From assembly GCA_016795245.1 (NCBI GenBank), contig JAEUIA010000093.1, positions 1 through 44,189 of the forward strand: a stretch of 44,189 nucleotides of DNA, written 5' to 3'. Position 1 is the first letter of the stretch, and the number at the start of each line of letters is the position of its first letter. Below are positions 32,512-41,049 of the stretch, piece after piece. A program made the position numbers and the translations under genes. A model generated the notes under the pieces. That model was not told the origin of the DNA. It did no database searches and saw nothing but the letters and a program-made list of their open reading frames with translations. Origin of the DNA: Planctomycetota bacterium (lineage in GTDB: Bacteria > Planctomycetota > UBA1135 > GCA-002686595).

Positions 32512-35500
32512 TCAGAGTCCCAGACGCCGACGCAGCCAGGCCGCTACCGGAACTTCCGCGGGCGACACCTTGCCGTCTCCATCCAGGTCCCAACGCTCGA
32601 CGAAACCGTCGTGCACGACATCGACACCACGTCCGAGCAGCACGTCGCAGCGCACCTTCAATTCCTCGTAGCCGACGATGTCGTCGTCGTTGTCGTCCAT
32701 TTCGACCAGGAAATCTGGGCGCTTCTCGAGTTCACGCCGCGACAAGTTGCGATCACCGTCCTTGTCGAACATCGCCAGGAGGCGCTCGATGGTCGCGTCC
32801 GGCGCGAGCGGCGCTCGGAACGGCTGCCGCGTGGGCCATTCAGAACGAGGGATGGGCTTGCCGCTCCGCGCCGCTTTGGAACGGCGCAGCACAGGCACCT
32901 GAATGCCGCCGTCGCCGTCGGAGTCGAGCGCACGCCAATCTTCGTCGCGCATGCGCATCTCGCCTGGAGCGAGGCGCCCCGTGCCACCGATGTCGAGCGC
33001 CGCGAAGGCCTTCGCCGCCGCGGGATCCCCGTAGCGCAAGCGGCGCAAGACTCCCGGGTTGCGCGAGGCCTCGGCGCGACTCAAGAACTTGTTCCCGTCG
33101 AGATCCAGCGCAGCGAACAGCGCCGCCTCCATCTCGGCGCGCGACAAGCGCGAGTCACCGTCTTTGTCGAATGCGATCGGATCGACGAGGTCGAGCAGGC
33201 GCGAGAGATCGCCGTCGGGGTCGACGCGCGAGGCACGAAAGCGCGGGCCTTCGCGCACACCGGTGACACCGGGCGTGACCGGCAAGGCACCCGTCACGCG
33301 CGCGAACTCGGCGAAAGTCGCCCGGCCGTCGCCGTCGGCGTCGACTCCGCTCGGCGCGGCCGAGAGTTCCTTGTCCGTCAACCAGCCCGAGCGATCCGCG
33401 TCTAGGCGTGCGAACTCGGCGTGCGCCGCGCCCAACGGCCACGCAGCAAGCGGTGTGGCGGCCGTCAAGCCGAGTGCAGCCGCGGGCACGCTCAGGATCT
33501 TCTGGATCTCCGAAGCGTAGAGCCAACGCGATCCCTCGTGACTCACATCTTTCAGTCGACGACTGCGCTCGTCGATCATGCGATCGAGCGGAAAACTCTC
33601 GACCGCGATCACATAGCTTTCCTGCATCGCAGCAAGCGCCCCGAGTTGCGTGGGCTGTGTCGAGATGCTGACGTCGGTAGCGAAGACGCCGTCTTCGCCG
33701 CACGCAAAGGCGATCGTCTGCAGGAACGGCGTGTTGTAGAACGACGCCAGCGTCAGGCTCTCGGTGGCCTGCCCCGCGATAGACGCGCCGACTAGACGCG
33801 GACGGGTAGGATCCGTGATGTCGACCACCGACACGCTCGAGATCTCGTTGCCGGTGCCGCGCTCCGACAGCAAATAGGCATAGTCGCGCTCACTCGTGCG
33901 CGTGCCGCCTTGAGGCTGGGCGAGATCGACGTGGCTCGCGAGCACCATTCCGCGCCACTCGCCGTCGCCGCGACCGGGGCGAGTGCGCTCCTTGCGCTTC
34001 GGATCGGGGTAGATCTGTCGTGCGAGCGTCGGTTCCGTGACGTCGACCAGGATCAGGCCGCGAGTTTCATCCAAGACGGCGCACACGTTGCGCGCGGGGA
34101 TGCGCTCGTTGAGGACACGCTCGATACCGTCTTTGTCCTTCCGCGCGCGCGGACGGCTGTACTGAAACAGCGACTGCACACCGATGAACTTGCCGGGTGC
34201 GCCGTCTTCGCGTGCCAACAGTGCTCCGCCGATGACGCGCGGCGCGATCGGAGCACTGACGTCGACGATCACGAGTCCGCCCTCACCGTCGGCGACGTAG
34301 GCGTAGGGCCACTGCACGTGCACGGCCTGCGCGTCGACCGTCGCGACCCGGCCGGCCGATTTGATCGCGCGCGGGTCGCTGACGTCGAAGATCCGCAGAC
34401 CACCCGGTCCGTCGGCGACGTACAGCCAATCGCCGCTCCACTGCATGCCGTGCGGCTCGACGGAATCGATGAAGGCCAAGCGCTTGGGCGCCGTGGGCGT
34501 CGTGACGTCGATCACGTGGATGCCGCGCGCGCCCTCTCCGGCGAACAGCTCGGTCGCGTGGCCTTGCAACGGATCCGACCGAATCGCAAGGCAGGTCACG
34601 TCGGGCAAGACGATCTTCGCGAGCGGGGCCGACGCCGCGATCTGCGATCGATTCAAGGCGACGACTTCGATCCCCCGCCGATCGGCGACGAACGCGAGTT
34701 GCCGCGCGAGTTGGAAGTTCGACGATCCCAGCCCCCACGTAGTCGATGTGCGGTGACATTCGATGCACGAGCGCGCAGTACTGCGCGTCGTATGCATCTG
34801 ATGGTGAATCATCGTCATGCCCGACAGACCCGCCGCCGTGACGGGCAGAACCTGGTCGAGGATGCGCTCGCCCTTGGCGTCGGAGACGCTCCCCATCGTC
34901 GAAAACCCCGTGAGATAGGGCGCGACGGCCCCGCGCTCGTTCAATCCGGCGTAGAAGCTCTTCCAGGTCGAGAAGACTTTCTCCTGCGTCGTGACTCGGC
35001 CCTCAGTGCGACGGCCGGTGAGCAAGTCGAGCTGCGACAGCGATTCGTTCCGATCGAAATGAAACCCGAGGAAGTTCGGATTCCACGCAGCGTGACACGT
35101 GTAGCACTCGACGTTGCCGTGTGCGCTGTTCATCGCCTGTGCCGCACGCGGGTTGTAGTCGCGGCTAGCCGGGTCGAGCACGTCGACGACCTGCACGACG
35201 GGGTGTTCCTCGCCTGTGACCTTGCTGACCAGCACGACTTTGTCTCCGTCGCGCCGCAGATTCGTGATGCGGTTCCCGCGTTCCGTCTTTAGCGTCGAAC
35301 GGGCCGTGAACGTGCCGTGACAGTCGCTGCAAGAGATCTCGACCTGCTGCTCCATGCTGCCGTGAGCTGCGCCGTCGCCCATGACGTCCCCCAGCGTGTG
35401 GCAGTCGATGCAGTGCATCCCGCGCTCGTGGTGCACGTCGGGCGGATTGACTGCCGGGTCGCTCAAGTAGTACTGACGGTTCAAGAGTTCGCGCGTCGTG

Positions 35501-36417
35501 CCCGGGATGTCCGGTCCTCCGGCGGCGCCCGGCGGCAGTTGTCCCAGCCCGCGAAAATTCGTGCCGATCGCGGCATCGCCGTAGTGGCAGCTCGTGCAGG
35601 TGTCGGTCGTCGGCGAACGCATGAGCTTGTGCTGGCGCGGATGACCGGGTTCGGTGCGCACGGCGCTCCGGTCGCGGCTCTGTGACAAGCCGTCGCGCCC
35701 GTACTCGACATGGCACGCAGCGCAGCCTTCGCCGCGGTAGTCACCGTCGAACCCGACGCGTCCGCGCACTGCGCGCCCCTCCGAATACAGGTGGCACTGC
35801 AGACATTCCTTGCGCGCGAGGTCGGTGAAGTGCGTGCCCAGATCTTCACTGCCGCTCTTGCCGCGAAAGGCCGGGACCTGCCGAAAGTTTGCTGCCGGAA
35901 ACACGGAGAACGCCGAGCCGCGCGAACCGAGCACGCCCATCTCGTAGTACCCGTCGGACAGGTGTCCGGCCGTCGTGCCGTGCAAGCTCAGCCTCAGATG
36001 CTCGACGAGATCCGCGTGGCACTTGCCGCAGGTGTCCTTCATCACGCGCAGGTCCATCGGATTGACGAAGCGCCGGTAGGCCAGGTCTTCGTCGATCGGC
36101 GCCACGCGCTCGTCGCGTGGTTCGGTGCGCAGCGACGCTACGTGGGCTTCGTTCTTGCGCTTCGCGTTCGCGTCACCGCCGTGACAATCGACGCAGGTGA
36201 GCCCCGCCTCGGGATGCATGTCCTCGATGCCGGCGTGACAGGCCAGACAGCCGCTGACGTTGGGTGCTACTGTCCCCTGCTGGGCCTCGCGCGTCGCCGG
36301 CGCGGCTGCGATCGCAGTGACCAGGCAGAGGAGCGCGAGCAACAACGAGCCGAACGCGATGCGCGTCCGGCCGTGCGCGCCGAGATCAGGCGTAGAGACC
36401 GGGGAGCGTCTTGCCAT
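32512..36417 (-). CDS. Decaheme cytochrome c fused to LVIVD repeats and EF-hand loops
   Basis: 1301 residues. A hydrophobic export signal (about 18-40) leads to ten CxxCH heme c sites with Cys at 57, 75, 130, 205, 232, 274, 336, 363, 438 and 551. Next come about five or six LVIVD-type repeats (about 629-926, e.g. GLRIFDVSDP, GLVIVDVSAP, SVSVVDITDP), likely a beta-propeller. The C-terminal 300 residues hold about nine EF-hand-like calcium loops (DADRSGWLTDKEL, DKDGDSRLSRAEM, DLDGDGKVSPAEV among them). It is probably a periplasmic or cell-surface electron-transfer protein. The ATG at 36415-36417, with CCAGG about seven bases upstream, overlaps the DUF1501-like gene by 32 bases. No enzymatic activity can be named. 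Confidence 0.85.
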   Translation of the reverse strand: MARRSPVSTPDLGAHGRTRIAFGSLLLALLCLVTAIAAAPATREAQQGTVAPNVSGCLACHAGIEDMHPEAGLTCVDCHGGDANAKRKNEAHVASLRTEPRDERVAPIDEDLAYRRFVNPMDLRVMKDTCGKCHADLVEHLRLSLHGTTAGHLSDGYYEMGVLGSRGSAFSVFPAANFRQVPAFRGKSGSEDLGTHFTDLARKECLQCHLYSEGRAVRGRVGFDGDYRGEGCAACHVEYGRDGLSQSRDRSAVRTEPGHPRQHKLMRSPTTDTCTSCHYGDAAIGTNFRGLGQLPPGAAGGPDIPGTTRELLNRQYYLSDPAVNPPDVHHERGMHCIDCHTLGDVMGDGAAHGSMEQQVEISCSDCHGTFTARSTLKTERGNRITNLRRDGDKVVLVSKVTGEEHPVVQVVDVLDPASRDYNPRAAQAMNSAHGNVECYTCHAAWNPNFLGFHFDRNESLSQLDLLTGRRTEGRVTTQEKVFSTWKSFYAGLNERGAVAPYLTGFSTMGSVSDAKGERILDQVLPVTAAGLSGMTMIHHQMHTTRSTARSCIECHRTSTTWGLGSSNFQLARQLAFVADRRGIEVVALNRSQIAASAPLAKIVLPDVTCLAIRSDPLQGHATELFAGEGARGIHVIDVTTPTAPKRLAFIDSVEPHGMQWSGDWLYVADGPGGLRIFDVSDPRAIKSAGRVATVDAQAVHVQWPYAYVADGEGGLVIVDVSAPIAPRVIGGALLAREDGAPGKFIGVQSLFQYSRPRARKDKDGIERVLNERIPARNVCAVLDETRGLILVDVTEPTLARQIYPDPKRKERTRPGRGDGEWRGMVLASHVDLAQPQGGTRTSERDYAYLLSERGTGNEISSVSVVDITDPTRPRLVGASIAGQATESLTLASFYNTPFLQTIAFACGEDGVFATDVSISTQPTQLGALAAMQESYVIAVESFPLDRMIDERSRRLKDVSHEGSRWLYASEIQKILSVPAAALGLTAATPLAAWPLGAAHAEFARLDADRSGWLTDKELSAAPSGVDADGDGRATFAEFARVTGALPVTPGVTGVREGPRFRASRVDPDGDLSRLLDLVDPIAFDKDGDSRLSRAEMEAALFAALDLDGNKFLSRAEASRNPGVLRRLRYGDPAAAKAFAALDIGGTGRLAPGEMRMRDEDWRALDSDGDGGIQVPVLRRSKAARSGKPIPRSEWPTRQPFRAPLAPDATIERLLAMFDKDGDRNLSRRELEKRPDFLVEMDDNDDDIVGYEELKVRCDVLLGRGVDVVHDGFVERWDLDGDGKVSPAEVPVAAWLRRRLGL

Positions 36418-37537
36418 TCGAGAACCTGGCCTTTGCTCCGAGCAAGTCACACACAGTCGGTGCAGCATCGATGACGGCGACGTCGTCCTTCACGATCGCG
36501 CCGCGTTTGAAGTCCGGGCCCCACGCGAGACAGGTGACGAAAGTGAGGTCTTCGGAACCGTCGCCGTGGTCCAAACCGCGGCGCGAATTCAAGTCCCGGT
36601 CACGCCCGAACTCGGGACAGATCACGAAGGCGGTGGAGTCGCGCAACTCGGGATCGGCCTTGACGGCCGTCCACAGCTCGTTGATCGCCGCGTCGTTCCT
36701 GCGCACGACTTCCACGTATCCGTTGTACGAACCGTGCGCGATGTCGGCGTTCTGCAACACGACGGCGGTGAGCTTCGGCTTGAAGATCGAAACGATGTTG
36801 CGCGCGAGACGCAGCGCCTTGGCGTCGCCGGCGTTCGCGCCTGTGAGGTCTGAAGTTCCTCGGTTGAGCTCTTGCAGCAGATAGCTTTCGACACGCGCCG
36901 CGCTTTCGGCGCTGGTCGCACCCTGCGTCGTCTGCAGTGCACTGCGCAGGCGCAGGTACAGGTCGCGCTCCTTCTCCGGCATTTCCCGCGGCCGGCCCCA
37001 GGCATCGAGCAGCGACTTGAACTCGCGATTGAAGATGCCGTCGCCGTCGAGCGTCGTGGCACCGTAGCGAGCTCCGTACTCGCGGTGCAGCCCGTAGGCG
37101 TAGTTCACCTGCTGCTCGCCGCCGGCCGTCGCGATCCACACGTCGCTGGCGGAGAGGTTCAAGTCCTTGCGCACGTACTCGAACACCGTCGGCTCGTTGC
37201 CGCGCGCGTTTTCGCGGATTCCGCGTGGTGCGCTGACACCGGTGAACATCGAGAGCGCCGCGCCGAAATGACCGAGATTCGATGTGCGCGCGCGCGTGTA
37301 GAGCACGCCCTCACCGGCCATGGCCTTCAGCGTCGGCACGTTGGTGTCCGGCCCGAAAGTCTCGCGCGTGCGCACCCCGCCGGCGAACGCGATGAGCACG
37401 ACGCGCTTCGTCTTGCGCCCCTTTGCGGCTTGCGGTGCCGCGCGCCCCAGGCTCGACGTGCACAGCATCGCGCCCGCACCGAGTGCAGCAGCCGCGGCCG
37501 AGACCTTCAGGAATTCGCGTCGATCGGAGTTCGTCAT
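36386..37537 (-). CDS. Tat-exported DUF1501-like protein (alkaline phosphatase/sulfatase superfamily)
   Basis: 383 residues. The N-terminus DRREFLKVSAAAAALGAGA is a twin-arginine signal, so it is exported folded. The body follows the DUF1501/sulfatase-like pattern: VVLIAFAGGVR at the first strand, PTLKAMAGEGVLYTRA, then NADIAHGSYNGY, CPEFGRD and GLDHGDG towards the C-terminus, where metal ligands usually lie. The first strand lacks the Asp that usually binds metal in sulfatases, so the activity may differ or be lost. AGAGG six bases before the ATG at 37535-37537 supports the start; the longer open frame to 37741 overlaps the upstream gene. It is the middle gene of the cytochrome operon. Confidence 0.78.
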   Translation of the reverse strand: MTNSDRREFLKVSAAAAALGAGAMLCTSSLGRAAPQAAKGRKTKRVVLIAFAGGVRTRETFGPDTNVPTLKAMAGEGVLYTRARTSNLGHFGAALSMFTGVSAPRGIRENARGNEPTVFEYVRKDLNLSASDVWIATAGGEQQVNYAYGLHREYGARYGATTLDGDGIFNREFKSLLDAWGRPREMPEKERDLYLRLRSALQTTQGATSAESAARVESYLLQELNRGTSDLTGANAGDAKALRLARNIVSIFKPKLTAVVLQNADIAHGSYNGYVEVVRRNDAAINELWTAVKADPELRDSTAFVICPEFGRDRDLNSRRGLDHGDGSEDLTFVTCLAWGPDFKRGAIVKDDVAVIDAAPTVCDLLGAKARFSNGKTLPGLYA

Positions 37538-37547
37538 GTCGAACCTC

Positions 37548-38642
37548 TCAGTAGAGCTGGTACTCCGGGCTGGACAACAGCGCGCACAGAATCGTCTGGG
37601 GCCTGCACTCGGGCTCGTTGAAGGCCGCGACGAATGTCGCGAGTTCGCTCTCGGACGGACTGCGCCCGTAGAAGCGCGTGAAACGAGCGCGAACCCAGCC
37701 GGCTGGATCGGTGATGTCGCTGCGCTTCTCGACCGGCACACGACCGGAGTCGATCATCATGCGCACGAGCACGGATCGCAGCGGTGCGGGGTCGGACAGA
37801 CCATCGAGTGCCTGCCGCATCGGCTCGGCCTCGGCTTCGGTGGGAACTCGGCCCAACAAGTCGACGAACAGCGAGCAGACGAACAGGCGATTTTCGAGCG
37901 GCAGCCGCTTCTCCAGACGCGCGCGGTAAGCTTCGGAGTTCAGCCAGCGCTTCACGAGATTGGTGTAGACCCCAGGGTCCTTCGCGAATTCAGTCGCTGA
38001 ATACGCCAACTCCTTCGGGTCCGCTCGAGCATGCACGAAGCGCTCGTACTCGCGCCCGATGAAGTGGGCGCTGAATCCCTTGTGCCGAACGGCGATGCGC
38101 ACGACATCAGCCTGAGAGTTCCCGCGCGCGCCCAGAAACGTCCCCTCGCCGCCGTCGTACAGATGCTTGCCGATCTCGAGTTCGCGCGCGTTCTTCTGCA
38201 CCTGCAGTCCCAGCAACTGCTCCATCACGACGGTGACGAACGTGTCGGCGCCGGGGTTGCGTTGATCGAAATTGGCGGACAGCGCGATCAAGTGCACGGC
38301 CTCGCGCACATCGACCTTGCTCGAGGCGAGATCCGCCGGCAGCGCGCTCATCCGTTCCGATTGCGGACGGAAGTTGTTCACGAGCAGGAAGTAGTAGAGC
38401 TGTTCCTCGAACCAGCGCGACCAGAACTCGGGCTCGCCGACGATCGCGTCGACGACTTCGGCGAGCTGCTTCCCGCTCGAGTGTTCGACCTCCGTCGCGA
38501 GCGGCGGCCGGCCGAGGAGGTCGAGGTGCAAGGTGCGCAGGGCGCGGGCGTCGAGGCTTTGCACCGCGACCGCGCCGCCGTCCCATGCCGCGGCCGAGCC
38601 CAACAGGCCGAACCAGCACAGAGATCGAAGCAGCCAGCGCAT
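37548..38642 (-). CDS. Secreted DUF1549-like protein
   Basis: 364 residues with an N-terminal signal (MRWLLRSLCWFGLLGSAAAW). The motif LHLDLLGRPPLATEVE (about 38-53) resembles the start of DUF1549 domains of planctomycete cytochrome-associated proteins. A second similar pattern, FVDLLGRVPTEAEAEP, and a third, FTRFYGRSPSESELATF, recur further on, suggesting an internally repeated helical fold. It has no CxxCH. It is the first gene of a three-gene operon: 10 bases to the DUF1501-like gene, then a decaheme cytochrome. DUF1549 and DUF1501 proteins are commonly adjacent in planctomycetes, which supports the call. Function unknown. Confidence 0.7.
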   Translation of the reverse strand: MRWLLRSLCWFGLLGSAAAWDGGAVAVQSLDARALRTLHLDLLGRPPLATEVEHSSGKQLAEVVDAIVGEPEFWSRWFEEQLYYFLLVNNFRPQSERMSALPADLASSKVDVREAVHLIALSANFDQRNPGADTFVTVVMEQLLGLQVQKNARELEIGKHLYDGGEGTFLGARGNSQADVVRIAVRHKGFSAHFIGREYERFVHARADPKELAYSATEFAKDPGVYTNLVKRWLNSEAYRARLEKRLPLENRLFVCSLFVDLLGRVPTEAEAEPMRQALDGLSDPAPLRSVLVRMMIDSGRVPVEKRSDITDPAGWVRARFTRFYGRSPSESELATFVAAFNEPECRPQTILCALLSSPEYQLY

Positions 38643-38700
38643 CAGGGGCCAGGATACCCCCCCACAGCGGTTTGGGTTTCACGACATCCGCTCACAAATG

Positions 38701-38734
38701 GCCGGGGCACCGACCCCCCGATCGATGCCCCGGC
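38701..38734 (-). terminator. Terminator after the sigma factor gene
   Basis: A 9-bp perfect stem (gccggggca / tgccccggc) with a 16-base loop, 23 bases past the minus-strand stop of the sigma factor. It is followed on that strand by catttgtg, a weak U-tract. It separates the sigma gene from the cytochrome operon. Confidence 0.6.
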
Positions 38735-38757
38735 GCCTCCATCCGTCGAATCCAACC

Positions 38758-39906
38758 TCAGTTCAGGAAGGGATCGACTTGCCTTCTCAGTTTCGGCGTG
38801 CGCATTTTCGTGATCGCGCGCACCTGGATCTGGCGCACGCGTTCCAGACTCACGCCCAGTTTCGCGGCGACCTCGGCCAGCGTGTGCTCGTTCTCCGACC
38901 CGAGCCCGAAGCGCAGGCTGATCACAAAGCGTTCGCGGTCGCTCAGCTGGTCCAGAGCGCCCTGGATCCCGTCTTCGAGGGAGTTGTCCTCCAGGTCCGT
39001 CGTGTAAGGATCACCGTCGCCGATGCTCAGCACCTCGCGCAGGTTCCCCGCGTCGTCGTCACTGTTGAACGTCGCATCCATCGAGTGCGTCGAGCGCGCC
39101 GCGGTCAGGGCCGTTTCGACCACGTTTACGCCCAGACCCGACTCCTTGGCGATCGCTTCGGCGCTGGCGTTCGGATCGCGCAGACGCGCGATGGCCAGGT
39201 TGATGTGCTTCATCGCCTTCTGCAGGTAGACCGGCACGCGGACCGTGTGTCCGAAGTTGTACAGGTAGCTGCGGAAGGCCTGATTCAGCCAGTGAACCGC
39301 GTAGGTGCGGAACAGGAGGCCGCGCTTCCAATCGAAGCCGTCGACCGCCCGGAACAGCGCCGCCGAACCTTCCTGGATCAGGTCGAGGCGGCCCGCACTC
39401 GTGTGCGCGTAGCGTTCGACGTTGATCAGGACGAGGTACAGGTTGCGCTCGACCATCTCGGTGCGCAGCGCGTGGAGTTCACTCCAACGGCGGCACAACC
39501 GCGGCGGCAGTCCGCAATCGAAGCGACCGCCTGCGAGCACGGCACTCGGGTCGTAGTGGACACCGGTGTCGAGATCGCTCGGCTGCATGCCGGCCTTCTC
39601 CAGCGCGGCGTGCAAACGGATGCGGGCGAACTCGATGCGCCGCGCGAGGCGCGCCTCTTCTTCGCGGTCGATGTGGATGATGTCGTCGATCTCGGCCCGC
39701 AGTTGGTGCTCGATCGAGCGCCGACCCAGATCGCGCGGGATGGGCTGATCCTTGTGCCACGTGCGCGGGTCGGTGATCTCCAGGTCGGAGTTGTCCTTGT
39801 CGAATCGGGCGGCCAGCTTCTCGCACTCGGCGGCGAACGTGTCCGGATTCTGGGCCAAACGGTCCAGAATCTGGTCGAGCTTCGCGTGCTTGATGTTTTT
39901 TGCCAT
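38758..39906 (-). CDS. Divergent sigma-70 family RNA polymerase sigma factor
   Basis: 382 residues with regions 2, 3 and 4 of sigma-70 but no region 1.1. Region 2 includes the core-binding DLIQEGSAALFRAVDGF (175-191) and region 2.4 FRTYAVHWLNQAFRSYL (199-215). Region 3 reads TVRVPVYLQKAMKHIN. Region 4 (319-370) is near canonical: LSDRERFVISLRFGLG, HTLAEVAAKLGVSLERVRQI. In region 2.4 the residues that read the -10 element in RpoD differ: His205 and Arg212 stand where W433 and T440 would be, while Trp206 and Gln209 are kept. This suggests an alternative factor with a changed -10 preference. GAGGTGG five bases before the ATG at 39904-39906 supports the start. It is transcribed alone, with a terminator behind it. 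Confidence 0.88.
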   Translation of the reverse strand: MAKNIKHAKLDQILDRLAQNPDTFAAECEKLAARFDKDNSDLEITDPRTWHKDQPIPRDLGRRSIEHQLRAEIDDIIHIDREEEARLARRIEFARIRLHAALEKAGMQPSDLDTGVHYDPSAVLAGGRFDCGLPPRLCRRWSELHALRTEMVERNLYLVLINVERYAHTSAGRLDLIQEGSAALFRAVDGFDWKRGLLFRTYAVHWLNQAFRSYLYNFGHTVRVPVYLQKAMKHINLAIARLRDPNASAEAIAKESGLGVNVVETALTAARSTHSMDATFNSDDDAGNLREVLSIGDGDPYTTDLEDNSLEDGIQGALDQLSDRERFVISLRFGLGSENEHTLAEVAAKLGVSLERVRQIQVRAITKMRTPKLRRQVDPFLN

Positions 39907-40415
39907 GGATTCCACCTCGGGAACGCGGTCCGGGGAGAGCCGGCCGCAGGGTGTGGGTTTGGAGAGTCGTTACCTGGTTCGTTCCGGGGAGCGGTGGGAT
40001 CGCCGCGCCAGGCCTGCCTGCCCCGTGAGCCCCTGTCGGAATCTGCCCCGACTGTGCGAGCTCCAACTATCAGTACGCTCGAAGCCGGGGCAGATGACGT
40101 AAGCGTCTGAAGAAATCAGTCCGATCGCGTCAGCCGTGCGGTTGGGAGCGTGGGTCACGCACAGCATCTGCAATCCGTGGTCCGGCCGCCGTCAATACCG
40201 TGTTCAAGGCCCCGCCGGGGCCGGAAGCTGCGCGTGGGGCGACACTTCCGTGCACGTGAGAGTCTGTTTAGATAGCCGGTTCCCGCTGGCGGGAGTGCGG
40301 GATTGGCACTCAGCGGACCGCTCCGTGGGGACACCTGCCACTTTGGCGCATCGCTCCGGAGCCAGAGAATTTTCCTGAGTCGGCGCTCGCCCGCGCATGG
40401 CGGTAGGCTCGCCGC
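39907..40415. promoter_or_regulatory. 509-base divergent intergenic region, no gene seen
   Basis: This gap lies between the sigma factor (minus) and the secreted protein at 40416 (plus). Several frames stay open across it, but none has a start, composition or similarity that suggests a gene. It should hold both promoters and perhaps a long sigma-factor leader. I found no confident promoter, operator palindrome or RNA structure. Confidence 0.4.
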
Positions 40416-41045
40416 ATGGCCCTCGGTCTTTCCTGGAGAGCGCCTCTGCCGCGCACGGCGGTGGAGTTGGCGCGGCGCGGCGTGATCCTCGGGCTTGCGC
40501 TTGCCGGTCTGTTCGCGGCCGCGCGAGCGGAGAAGGCGCCGTCGAGCACCGACGAATTGACGGCAGCGGCGGACCACATCGTCGAGGGTACGGTCGAGAT
40601 CATCCGCGCCGACCGCACGCTCGAATGGCCCTGGGAGTACGTCCGCTACCACGCGGTCGTGAAGATCTCAGCGGCGGCGAAGGGCGGCGACTTCGTGGCC
40701 GGGAACTGGGTGGGCTGCAGGTACTGGACTCGACACTGGCGCGCTCCGACCTCGCCGCCGCCGGACACGAACGGACACTGGCCCCTCCCTAGAAGCGGAC
40801 AGAAGGCGCGCGTGTACCTCGTCGCCGACGGGTACAACGGCTTCGGCCAGACGACCGACGGCGGGTACGACGTGTTCGGTCGCAACGGCTGGGAGATCTT
40901 GTCGCCGTCGGCAGACCCTGGCGGCGAAGGTACCTTCTACGATTCACTGGACTCCGACTGGCGGCGTTCGGCGTTCGGGTTCCTGGCCGGAGGAATCGGG
41001 TTGTTGTGCATCGCCTGGTACGTGCGCCGGCGCAGACGAAAGTGA
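40416..41045 (+). CDS. Secreted or membrane-anchored protein of unknown function
   Basis: 209 residues. A hydrophobic N-terminal segment (about 21-37, ending AAARAEK) is a signal peptide. The middle begins DELTAAADHIVEGTVEIIRAD, here quoted only for its DELTAAADHIVEGTV start, a pattern of small beta-barrel-like domains that I do not recognise by name. A C-terminal helix (about 186-204) ends in VRRRRRK, which would anchor the protein with a short basic cytoplasmic tail. It is the first of two plus-strand genes, four bases before the next start, so they are cotranscribed. No function can be assigned. Confidence 0.75.
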   Translation: MALGLSWRAPLPRTAVELARRGVILGLALAGLFAAARAEKAPSSTDELTAAADHIVEGTVEIIRADRTLEWPWEYVRYHAVVKISAAAKGGDFVAGNWVGCRYWTRHWRAPTSPPPDTNGHWPLPRSGQKARVYLVADGYNGFGQTTDGGYDVFGRNGWEILSPSADPGGEGTFYDSLDSDWRRSAFGFLAGGIGLLCIAWYVRRRRRK

Positions 41046-41049
41046 TCTC

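Noticed and set aside
40302..40321. Sigma-54-like TGGCAC element upstream of 40416
   Set aside because: The -12 half (TTGC at the right spacing) is absent, and no sigma-54 activator gene is nearby.
40155..40652. 165-residue minus-strand open frame in the gap before 40416
   Set aside because: It overlaps the start of a better-supported plus-strand gene, is arginine-rich and has no recognisable domain.
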